A DNA stretch of 64,000 nucleotides from an uncultured Acetatifactor sp. (GTDB taxonomy: Bacteria > Bacillota > Clostridia > Lachnospirales > Lachnospiraceae). The notes under the pieces were generated by a model. It searched no databases and was not told the origin of the DNA. It saw only the letters and a program-made list of their open reading frames with translations. Position numbers and translations under genes: made by a program. Shown one piece after another: positions 33,193 through 40,263 of this stretch (position 1 is the stretch's first letter; every line of letters starts with the position of its first letter). The stretch spans positions 27,845 to 91,844 of the forward strand of contig NZ_CAJUCP010000017.1 of NCBI RefSeq assembly GCF_910585425.1, in the 5' to 3' direction.

Positions 33193-34878
33193 TCATCTGA
33201 AAGACCGCAGCCTGAACTTCTGCACGGAGAGCTTCAGCTCGGCGGCCTGGTCGTTCAGTTCTCTTGCGGAGGCGGCGGATTTCTCGGCTGTGGAGGCATT
33301 GGTCTGGACTACCTCGGAAATCTGCTCCATGCCCTGGGTCAGCTGTTTCAGGGACAGGGACTGCTCCACGGCGGAGCCTGCGATATGCTCCACCAGCTCC
33401 GAGGACTTCCGGGCGCTGGTGATCACCTCGGAGAGGGCGTTGGTGGTATCGGTGGACAGGTCGGAGCCGTACTGCACCAGCTGCATGGAATTCTCGATGA
33501 GCTTGGCGATGTCCTGGGCGGAAGCGGAGCTCTTGTTGGCCAGGCTCTGCACTTCGTCCGCCACCACGGAGAAGCCTTTTCCAGCCTCCCCTGCCCGGGC
33601 CGCTTCCACAGAGGCGTTCAGGGCCAGAATCTTAGTCTGGAAGGCGATGTCGCTGATGGTCTTGATGATGCCGCCTATCTGGTTGGAGGAGGCTGAGATG
33701 TCCTTTATGGCGGTGGTCAGGGCCGTCATCTTCTCGTCACAGATTCGCAGCTGCAGGGAAGCGTCCTCGGAGGCCTGCTTGGCGTCGCCGGCATCCCTGG
33801 AGGTCTGGTCTACCTGCTTGGAGATTTCATGGATGCTGGAGGAGAGCTGCTGGACGGCAGCAGCCTGCTGCACATTGCCGTTGGACAGGGTCTGGGCATC
33901 CGATGCCATGCGCTCCGATTCCTCGGACACGCGCTCTGCCGTCAGATGAATCCGGCTCAGGGCCTGGTTCAGGGAGTCCAGAATTTGCCGCATGGCGTCC
34001 TGTATCGGTAGGAATTCTCCCCGATAGTCGTCCCCTACGGTGAGGTTCATGTTGCCCTGGGCCATCTGGGCCAGGGTATGGTCGATTTCTTTTATGTATT
34101 TTTTCAGCTCCCCCTTGGTCTCATGGATGGAGGCCACCAGCATTCCGATTTCGGAAGTGTTGGGCTCCAGGGAGAACTCCGCGGACAGGTTCCCCTGGGA
34201 GATCTCCATCATCTGCTCCTTGACCTTCAGCACCGGGCGCATGATCATGATGCGGGAGATGACCATGTTCAGCATCTGGATGACGCCCACCATGACCAGA
34301 GCCAGGATCATGCTCAGCCGGATGCCCTCCGCCCTTGCCTGGAGCTCCTGGACCTGGGTCAGGGAGCGCTGGTCCAGGTCGGCCAGGAACTGCTCCTTGA
34401 GGGCGTTGATCTGGGCGATGGACTCGCTGTAATCCGTCCCATATACATAGGAAATCGCCTCCGCCATGTTTCCGGCCTGGACTTCCTCCATGGCGTTTTC
34501 CTCCAGGGGGACCAGGCGGTTGGACAGGGCGAACATGTCGTCTATCATGCCCTGCTCCTCATCGGTGATGCCGATCTCCTGCAGGGCGGCGACGCCCTTG
34601 TCCCGGTTCTGCAGGTCGTTGACCTCGCTCCAGTAGTTGTCGTAATGCTGCTGGTCGCCGGTGGCGGCGAAGGCCCGCACCTCGTTGGTAAGGTAGGCGG
34701 AGCCGTTCATGAAGCGGTTGGCGTTGTAGGTGAGGCTGAACCGCTCCTCGTTGGCAGTGTTGAGCTGGCCGCTGACTTGACTGTATGCAATCAGAGAATA
34801 TACCATGTATATCAGTGTCAGGATGGATATTCCGTTCAGAATCAGGGTCAAAGTGGATTGCTTCATCGCTCGTTTCAT
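33193..34878 (-). CDS. Methyl-accepting chemotaxis protein
   Basis: A 561-residue chemoreceptor: N-terminal membrane helix (LTLILNGISILTLIYMVYSL), an extracytoplasmic four-helix-bundle sensor domain (about 35-185), a second helix (LSMILALVMVGVIQMLNMVI), HAMP, and a cytoplasmic signalling domain with the hairpin tip AARAGEAGKGFSVVADEVQS. The start MKRAMKQS (34876-34878) follows AAGGAGGG by eight bases. No ligand can be named. Signals would feed CheA/CheW encoded elsewhere, then CheY and CheC/CheD of this window. Confidence 0.94.
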   Translation of the reverse strand: MKRAMKQSTLTLILNGISILTLIYMVYSLIAYSQVSGQLNTANEERFSLTYNANRFMNGSAYLTNEVRAFAATGDQQHYDNYWSEVNDLQNRDKGVAALQEIGITDEEQGMIDDMFALSNRLVPLEENAMEEVQAGNMAEAISYVYGTDYSESIAQINALKEQFLADLDQRSLTQVQELQARAEGIRLSMILALVMVGVIQMLNMVISRIMIMRPVLKVKEQMMEISQGNLSAEFSLEPNTSEIGMLVASIHETKGELKKYIKEIDHTLAQMAQGNMNLTVGDDYRGEFLPIQDAMRQILDSLNQALSRIHLTAERVSEESERMASDAQTLSNGNVQQAAAVQQLSSSIHEISKQVDQTSRDAGDAKQASEDASLQLRICDEKMTALTTAIKDISASSNQIGGIIKTISDIAFQTKILALNASVEAARAGEAGKGFSVVADEVQSLANKSSASAQDIAKLIENSMQLVQYGSDLSTDTTNALSEVITSARKSSELVEHIAGSAVEQSLSLKQLTQGMEQISEVVQTNASTAEKSAASARELNDQAAELKLSVQKFRLRSFR

Positions 34879-35191
34879 ATCAGAGCCCTCCTTGAAAGTA
34901 GGTATTGGTATTAGTCTACCTAATACATCGGAATAATTCAAGCCATATTTCGAAAAAAATTCAGTTTTGGGCCAAATTAGTCAAGAAAATTGCCAAAACT
35001 ATCCGGAACACTTTTTAATATGGAAAAAATATGGAAAAACCATGCTCTGACAGGAATGAAAGCAAGAGCGGTCCGGGGAGACGGACAGGGGATTCTGGAA
35101 TTTCGGATATTGACCGGATATCGATCGGGCGAACGGATTCCGGCGCTCCGACATACAATAGATAAAAGTATATGCCAGGACTTTTTGGATT

Positions 35192-36094
35192 ATGCAGCGT
35201 GTGAGGAAAATGGTGGCGGGGGAGGCGCCGGAGGGGACAGACGGACGGGGTGTGACGGTGGCCGTGCTGGACACGGGAATGGGCGACCATCCTGACCTGC
35301 GGGGCAGGGCAGTGTGCTTTCGGGATTTCGTGGGGCACAGGCGGTTCCTGTATGACGACAGCGGGCACGGCACCCATGTGTGCGGAATCCTGTGCGGGAG
35401 CGGACGCTTATCGGGAGGCCGCCTGCGGGGGATGGCTCCGGGGGTGCGGCTGGTGCTGGGAAAGGTATTGGACAGAAATGGGGACGGCTCCACGGAGGCC
35501 ATGCTGGAGGGGCTGGACTGGGTGCTGGAGCTGCGGGAGGAATACGGCATACGGATCGTGAACATCTCCGTGGGAATCGGGAGCCTGCGGGAGCGGAGGA
35601 AGGAAGACCTTCTGCAGGAGCGGATAGAGAGGCTGTGGAGGAAGGGAATCCTGGTGGTGTGCGCGGCCGGGAACAAGGGGCCCCGGGAGGGCAGCATCTC
35701 CGCGGTGGGCGGCAAATGCGTGGTGACGGTGGGCTGCTACGACGGCAGCTTCGCCGTGGGCAATCCCAGAAGCTGCGAGCTGTATTCGGGCCGGGGTTTT
35801 GCGGGGAGCCCTGTCCGCAAACCGGACCTGGTGGCGCCGGGCACGGACATCCTCTCCTGCGGCCTGATGTCCCAGGGCGGACAGGACAGGGGCACGGGGC
35901 CCTATGTGGCCAAGAGCGGCACGTCCATGGCCACGCCCATCGTGGCGGGAGCCGCGGCGCTGGCCTTCCAGACATATCCCGGCATGACCAATGAGGAATG
36001 CAAGCGCAGGCTCCAGTTTTCCGCCACGGACTTAGGCCTGCCCTGGAACCGGCAGGGATGGGGCCTGCTGAACGTAGGGAGGCTGTTGGACTGA
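35192..36094 (+). CDS. Subtilisin-like (S8) serine protease, intracellular type
   Basis: A 300-residue subtilase without signal peptide or propeptide. The triad is Asp27 (TVAVLDTGMGDHPDLRG), His59 (DDSGHGTHVCGIL) and Ser245 (AKSGTSMATPIVAGAAALAF), with the oxyanion Asn in VVCAAGNKGPREG. This compact form resembles AprX/Isp-type proteases acting inside the cell. The start is uncertain: ATG 35192 has only a distant AGGA, and nearby in-frame GTG/ATG codons (35201, 35210) are possible. A different frame just upstream shows no protease similarity. Confidence 0.9.
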   Translation: MQRVRKMVAGEAPEGTDGRGVTVAVLDTGMGDHPDLRGRAVCFRDFVGHRRFLYDDSGHGTHVCGILCGSGRLSGGRLRGMAPGVRLVLGKVLDRNGDGSTEAMLEGLDWVLELREEYGIRIVNISVGIGSLRERRKEDLLQERIERLWRKGILVVCAAGNKGPREGSISAVGGKCVVTVGCYDGSFAVGNPRSCELYSGRGFAGSPVRKPDLVAPGTDILSCGLMSQGGQDRGTGPYVAKSGTSMATPIVAGAAALAFQTYPGMTNEECKRRLQFSATDLGLPWNRQGWGLLNVGRLLD

Positions 36095-36095
36095 A

Positions 36096-36173
36096 TCAAA
36101 TACCCAGCTGCAAGCAACGGGGTATTTGACCCTCGCGGCATTCGCCAAGTGGCCGTGCAAGCACGGCCGCTTG
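36096..36173 (+). other. Two hairpins after the subtilase gene
   Basis: Hairpin 1: TCAAATACCC (36096-36105) and GGGTATTTGA (36120-36129), perfect 10-bp stem, beginning two bases past the stop codon. Hairpin 2: CAAGTGGCCGTG (36146-36157) and CACGGCCGCTTG (36162-36173), 12-bp stem with one G-U pair and a CAAG loop. No T-tract follows either. They may act as terminators or be copies of a dispersed palindromic repeat. Confidence 0.55.
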
Positions 36174-36228
36174 ACTCATTGCTCGCGGGAATAAAAGGGG
36201 GTGGAATATTAATTTTTACGAAAAACCA

Positions 36229-36257
36229 TTGACAGTGCCCATACGATTGTATACAAT
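36229..36257 (+). promoter_or_regulatory. Promoter of citrate synthase-type operon with GntR-family palindrome
   Basis: TTGACA (36229-36234), 17-bp spacer and TACAAT (36252-36257): near-consensus sigma-A promoter. A perfect 12-bp palindrome ATTGTATACAAT (36246-36257) covers the -10 box. This matches the T-N-G-T...A-C-N-A half-sites of FadR/VanR-type GntR regulators, and such a regulator is encoded as the second gene of the operon. Binding would block RNA polymerase, so negative autoregulation is predicted. Confidence 0.8.
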
Positions 36258-36317
36258 AATACGAGTCTGGGATTTACGCCGCACATTGTATGGAGCTGCC
36301 GCCATGCAGCAAAACGA

Positions 36318-36364
36318 AAGACCGCCAGCCAGTCCGGGACGGATTGATAAATCCTGGCGGTCTT
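36318..36364 (+). promoter_or_regulatory. Leader hairpin upstream of the citrate synthase-type gene
   Basis: AAGACCGCCAG (36318-36328) pairs perfectly with CTGGCGGTCTT (36354-36364); the 25-base loop also has AGTCCgggaCGGA-type complementarity. A smaller hairpin GCTGC/GCAGC precedes it (about 36295-36310). The stem ends about 10 bases before the ribosome site, so it could affect translation or mRNA stability. No T-run makes a terminator role less likely. Confidence 0.45.
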
Positions 36365-36389
36365 GAGTATACGAAAAGAGGGAAGATTT

Positions 36390-37802
36390 ATGAGAGACAA
36401 CGAGACATTCCAGAATCGCCCGATTACCATGAACCACCACAACAATCTGCTGGAAATAGAGGAGCATATGTACATTCTGGACGATGTGCAGAAGCCGAAT
36501 GTATTCCGCAACATGTTTCCCTATTCCGAGATTCCGAAGATTCCCTTTAACGACAGAATCGTGCCCCACAACATGCCGAAGGAGATCTGGATCACGGACA
36601 CCACCTTCCGGGACGGGCAGCAGTCCAGGGCGCCCTACACCACGGAGCAGATAGTGACTATATATGACTATCTGCACCGGCTGGGCGGGCCGAACGGCAT
36701 GATTCGGGCCAGCGAGTTCTTCCTCTACAGCAGGAAGGACAGGGATGCGGTCTATAAATGCATGGAGAAGGGATACGAATTCCCGGAGGTCACCAGCTGG
36801 ATCCGGGCCAGCAAGGAGGACTTTAAGCTGGTGAAGGAGATTGGCATGAAGGAGACGGGCATCCTGGTGAGCTGTTCCGATTACCATATCTTCCTGAAGC
36901 TGAAGATGACCAGGCGGCAGGCCATGGAGCACTATCTGAGCGTGATTCGGGAATGCCTGGAGGAGGGCATCAGCCCCAGATGCCACCTGGAGGACATCAC
37001 CAGGGCGGATATCTACGGCTATGTGGTGCCTTTCTGCCTGGAGCTGATGAAGCTTATGGAGGAATACCGGATTCCTATCAAGATCCGGGCCTGCGACACC
37101 ATGGGCTATGGGGTCAATTACCCCGGCGCGGTCATCCCCAGAAGCGTCCAGGGCATCATCTACGCTATCCACACCCATGCGGGGGTGCCCCATGACCTGA
37201 TTGAGTGGCACGGGCACAATGATTTCTACAAGGCGGTGTCCAATTCCACCACGGCGTGGCTGTACGGCTGCGCGGGCATCAACACCTCCCTGTTCGGCAT
37301 CGGGGAGCGGACGGGGAATACGCCCCTGGAGGCCATGGTGTTCGAGTATGCCCAGCTCAAGGGCCATCTGAACGGCATGGACACCACGGTAATCACGGAG
37401 CTGGCGGAGTATTACGAGAGGGAGATCGGCTACCGGATTCCGCCCAGGACGCCCTTCGTGGGCAAGAATTTCAATGTGACCAGGGCGGGGATACACGCGG
37501 ACGGGCTGCTGAAGAACGAGGAGATCTACAATATCTTCGACACGGAGAAGTTCCTGAACAGGCCGGTGCTCTGCGCCGTATCCAACACCTCCGGCCTGGC
37601 GGGCATCGCCCACTGGATCAATACATATTATAAATTGAAGGACGAGGCGCAGGTGGAGAAGAATTCCCGGCTGGTGGCCGAGGTGAAGAAGTGGGTGGAC
37701 GAGGAGTACGCGGGCGGCCGGGTCACGGTGATGACGGACGAGGAGATTGTGGCCTGCGTGGAGCGGGTCTGTCAGGAGAAGAATCTCACCCTGGGCGGCT
37801 GA
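36390..37802 (+). CDS. Re-citrate synthase / homocitrate synthase family enzyme (DRE-TIM metallolyase)
   Basis: A 470-residue member of the isopropylmalate/homocitrate/Re-citrate synthase family. The catalytic barrel has TDTTFRDGQQSRAPYT (metal and substrate site), ATP-free family motifs HLEDITRADIYG, EWHGHNDFYKAVSN (HxHND metal ligands) and GIGERTGNTPLE. There is no C-terminal leucine-regulation domain, so 2-isopropylmalate synthase is unlikely. Clostridia lacking the usual citrate synthase use a Re-type enzyme of this family to make citrate from acetyl-CoA and oxaloacetate; icd two genes downstream supports this. ATG 36390 follows AGAGGGAAG. Confidence 0.75.
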   Translation: MRDNETFQNRPITMNHHNNLLEIEEHMYILDDVQKPNVFRNMFPYSEIPKIPFNDRIVPHNMPKEIWITDTTFRDGQQSRAPYTTEQIVTIYDYLHRLGGPNGMIRASEFFLYSRKDRDAVYKCMEKGYEFPEVTSWIRASKEDFKLVKEIGMKETGILVSCSDYHIFLKLKMTRRQAMEHYLSVIRECLEEGISPRCHLEDITRADIYGYVVPFCLELMKLMEEYRIPIKIRACDTMGYGVNYPGAVIPRSVQGIIYAIHTHAGVPHDLIEWHGHNDFYKAVSNSTTAWLYGCAGINTSLFGIGERTGNTPLEAMVFEYAQLKGHLNGMDTTVITELAEYYEREIGYRIPPRTPFVGKNFNVTRAGIHADGLLKNEEIYNIFDTEKFLNRPVLCAVSNTSGLAGIAHWINTYYKLKDEAQVEKNSRLVAEVKKWVDEEYAGGRVTVMTDEEIVACVERVCQEKNLTLGG

Positions 37803-38020
37803 GCCGGCGCGGGACCTGTCTGTGTCGTGTCGGGAGCGGATAGCTGGAAGTCGGTGGGCCGAAGCCGCTCTTATGCGGCGAGCGGCGGATTGTCCTGGCC
37901 TTTGCCCTGGCGGAGCGGTATGGGGGCAGGGCTGCCGGAACAGAAAGGATGGAAAGCAGTGTCTTAGATGGAAGGCCCAGACAGAAGATGGGCTTTCCGG
38001 GGAGGTTAGAGCAAGAGGAA

Positions 38021-38719
38021 ATGGGAAGTTATGACGTAAGGCAGGAGGTCACTGACAAGTACTCCCTGCGGGGCCGCGTGTTCAACAAGCTGCGGGACGA
38101 TATCCTCAGCGGGAAATACGCGGAGCATGAGGAGCTGAAGGAGGTGGCGATCGGCGAGGAGATGGGGGTCAGCCGCACGCCGGTGCGGGAGGCATTCCGG
38201 CAGCTGGAGCTGGAGGGGCTGATTCAGATTATCCCCAACAAGGGCGCCTATGTTACGGGCATCACGGAGAAGGATGTGAAGGACATCTACATGATTCGCT
38301 CCCGCCTGGAGGGGCTGTGCGCCCGCTGGGCTACGGAGCACATCACCGGGGAGCAGATGGACGAGATGGAGGAGAATGTCTACCTGGCGGAGTTCCACGC
38401 TAAAAAAGGGCATCTGGAGCAGCTGGCGGAGCTGGACAACCGTTTCCATGACATCATGTATGAGGCCTGCGACAGCAAGATTCTGGAGCATGAACTGAAA
38501 GCCTTTCACGAGTATGTGCTCCGGGTGCGGAAGAAGACCCTGGCCAATGTGAACAGGGGGCCGAAATCCAATGCGGAGCACAAGGGGATCATGGAGGCCA
38601 TCAAGGCGGGGGACGGTGAGCTGGCAGAGCAGCTGGCCCATCAGCATATGATAAATGCCTACGAGAACATGGTCAAAAATGGATTGCGGGAGGCCTATGC
38701 CAAAGAAGAACGAAAATAG
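38021..38719 (+). CDS. GntR-family (FCD/FadR) transcription regulator
   Basis: A regulator with an N-terminal winged helix (RGRVFNKLRDDILSGKYAEH, then VAIGEEMGVSRTPVREAFRQ and LELEGLIQIIPNKGAYV) and an all-helical FCD ligand domain (IYMIRSRLEGLCARWATEHI, LAELDNRFHDIMYEACDSKI, HKGIMEAIKAGDGELAEQLA). FCD proteins sense organic acids through a metal site; citrate-family ligands are plausible here. The start is unclear: ATG 38021 gives a normal 232-residue protein; in-frame ATGs at 37949 and 37988 have no better ribosome sites. The palindrome over the operon promoter is its likely operator. Confidence 0.9.
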   Translation: MGSYDVRQEVTDKYSLRGRVFNKLRDDILSGKYAEHEELKEVAIGEEMGVSRTPVREAFRQLELEGLIQIIPNKGAYVTGITEKDVKDIYMIRSRLEGLCARWATEHITGEQMDEMEENVYLAEFHAKKGHLEQLAELDNRFHDIMYEACDSKILEHELKAFHEYVLRVRKKTLANVNRGPKSNAEHKGIMEAIKAGDGELAEQLAHQHMINAYENMVKNGLREAYAKEERK

Positions 38720-38721
38720 CC

Positions 38722-38813
38722 AGTAAAGTCACGAAGGCGCACGAGAGCAAATTACATGAGTGCACTTTCGAATGAAATTTGCTCTCCTGAGTGTGTGCCG
38801 AAGCGACTTTACT
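38722..38813 (+). other. Long three-segment hairpin between regulator and icd
   Basis: AGTAAAGTC (38722-38730) pairs with GACTTTACT (38805-38813); GGCGCAC (38736-38742) pairs with GTGTGCC (38793-38799); GAGAGCAAATT (38743-38753) pairs with AATTTGCTCTC (38776-38786). The resulting 92-base hairpin has three stems and two bulges and no T-run. It could be a structured RNA, a processing site or a dispersed palindromic repeat. Confidence 0.6.
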
Positions 38814-38865
38814 CTTTAGTGCCGTCGCGCAGCGACTTAAATAGAAACAGCCCATGAGCTTGAGG

Positions 38866-38941
38866 CGCCCATAGGATTTACGGACGCATGGCTAAGCGGC
38901 CGGAAATCCTATGCGGGGAAGGTGCCGAGAGCGTATGGGCG
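38866..38941 (+). promoter_or_regulatory. Alternative hairpins upstream of icd
   Basis: CGCCCATA (38866-38873) is complementary to TATGGGCG (38934-38941), and the overlapping CATAGGATTT (38870-38879) is a perfect complement of AAATCCTATG (38904-38913). The two stems share bases CATA and so exclude each other. The outer stem ends about 11 bases before the icd ribosome site (GGAGG). This is the layout of a switch-like leader, though no ligand is suggested. Confidence 0.45.
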
Positions 38942-38966
38942 GAACTGGAATGGAGGTAATTTTTAG

Positions 38967-40175
38967 ATGAAGAAGATAGAGATGACCACACCGCTGGTGG
39001 AGATGGACGGGGACGAGATGACCAGAATCCTCTGGCAGATGATCAAGGACGAGCTGCTGCTCCCCTATATCGACCTGAAGACGGAATACTACGACCTGGG
39101 GCTGGAGCACCGAAACGCCACAGACGACCAGGTCACGGTGGACTCCGCCAACGCCACGTTGAAGTACGGCGTGGCCGTGAAATGCGCCACCATCACCCCC
39201 AATGGGGCCAGGATGAAGGAATACGACTTAAAGGAGATGTGGAAGAGCCCCAACGGCACCATCCGCGCCATTCTGGACGGCACGGTGTTCCGCGCCCCTA
39301 TCCTGATCAGGGGAATCGTCCCCTATGTGAAGAACTGGACGAAGCCCATCACCATCGCCCGCCATGCCTACGGGGATGTGTACAAGAATACGGAGATCAA
39401 GGTGCCGGGGCCCGGCAAGGCAGAGCTGGTGTTCACCGCGGCGGACGGAACCGTGATCAGGGAGCCGATCCACGAGTTCACCGGGGCGGGCATCCTGCAG
39501 GGCATCCACAACACGGAGAAGTCCATCGAAAGCTTTGCCAGGGCCTGCTTCGGCTATGCGCTGGACACGAAGCAGGATCTGTGGTTCTCCACCAAGGACA
39601 CCATATCCAAGAAGTACGACCATACCTTCAAGGACATCTTCCAGGAGATTTATGAGGCGGAGTACAAGGAGAAGTTCGAGGCGCTGGGAATCGAGTATTT
39701 CTATACCCTGATCGATGACGCGGTGGCCAGGGTGATCCGCTCCGAGGGCGGCTTCATCTGGGCCTGCAAGAATTATGACGGTGATGTCATGTCCGACATG
39801 GTGGCCACGGCCTACGGCGACCTGTCCATGATGACCTCGGTGCTGGTGTCGCCCTCCGGTGTCTACGAGTACGAGGCGGCCCACGGCACGGTGCAGCGCC
39901 ATTACTACAAGCATCTGAAGGGAGAGGAGACCTCCACCAATTCCATCGCCACCATCTTCGCCTGGACGGGAGCCCTGCGCAAGCGCGGAGAGCTGGACGG
40001 CAACAGGGAACTCATGGCCTTTGCCGACAGGCTGGAGCTGGCCTGCGTGAAGACCGTGGAGGACGGGAAGATGACAAAGAGCCTGTCGCTGATTTCCACC
40101 TGCGAGAACCCGGTCATCCTGAACAGCCTGGACTTCATCAAAGCGATTCGGGAGACGCTGGAAAGCCTGTCGTGA
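38967..40175 (+). CDS. icd: NADP-dependent isocitrate dehydrogenase (eukaryotic-type)
   Basis: A 402-residue IDH of the dimeric, eukaryote-like subfamily. MTTPLVEMDGDEMTRILWQM, VKCATITPNGARMKEYDLKE, KSPNGTIRAILDGTVFRAPI and YDGDVMSDMVATAYGDLSMM are diagnostic; the C-terminal SIATIFAWTGALRKRGELDG is also typical. It converts isocitrate to 2-oxoglutarate, supplying glutamate in an organism with an incomplete TCA cycle. With the Re-citrate synthase-like gene 1 kb upstream this gives the first and third steps of the oxidative branch; aconitase is not in the window. Confidence 0.96.
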   Translation: MKKIEMTTPLVEMDGDEMTRILWQMIKDELLLPYIDLKTEYYDLGLEHRNATDDQVTVDSANATLKYGVAVKCATITPNGARMKEYDLKEMWKSPNGTIRAILDGTVFRAPILIRGIVPYVKNWTKPITIARHAYGDVYKNTEIKVPGPGKAELVFTAADGTVIREPIHEFTGAGILQGIHNTEKSIESFARACFGYALDTKQDLWFSTKDTISKKYDHTFKDIFQEIYEAEYKEKFEALGIEYFYTLIDDAVARVIRSEGGFIWACKNYDGDVMSDMVATAYGDLSMMTSVLVSPSGVYEYEAAHGTVQRHYYKHLKGEETSTNSIATIFAWTGALRKRGELDGNRELMAFADRLELACVKTVEDGKMTKSLSLISTCENPVILNSLDFIKAIRETLESLS

Positions 40176-40190
40176 TATGGGCAATAAAAT

Positions 40191-40236
40191 AACGGGAATC
40201 CGCCAGAATGTGTATCGGGACGGATTCCCGTTTTTT
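40191..40236. terminator. Intrinsic terminator between convergent icd and ABC-F gene
   Basis: AACGGGAATCCG (40191-40202) pairs perfectly with CGGATTCCCGTT (40221-40232), followed by T's to 40236. Stem of 12 bp, 18-base loop. It lies between two convergent genes and is preceded by AAAATAACGGG, so it may serve both directions. Confidence 0.88.
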
Positions 40237-40263
40237 GAAAAAGGGAGACTGTCAACGGAAGAA

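Noticed and set aside
34924..34932. TCCGATGTA on the minus strand as a sigma-28 -10 box before the chemoreceptor gene
   Set aside because: Only CCGAT matches and no TAAA lies at the right distance, so it is too weak to list.
34990..35295. Frame possibly encoding an N-terminal part of the subtilase
   Set aside because: It is in another frame, shows no propeptide pattern, and subtilases of this type start near the used ATG.
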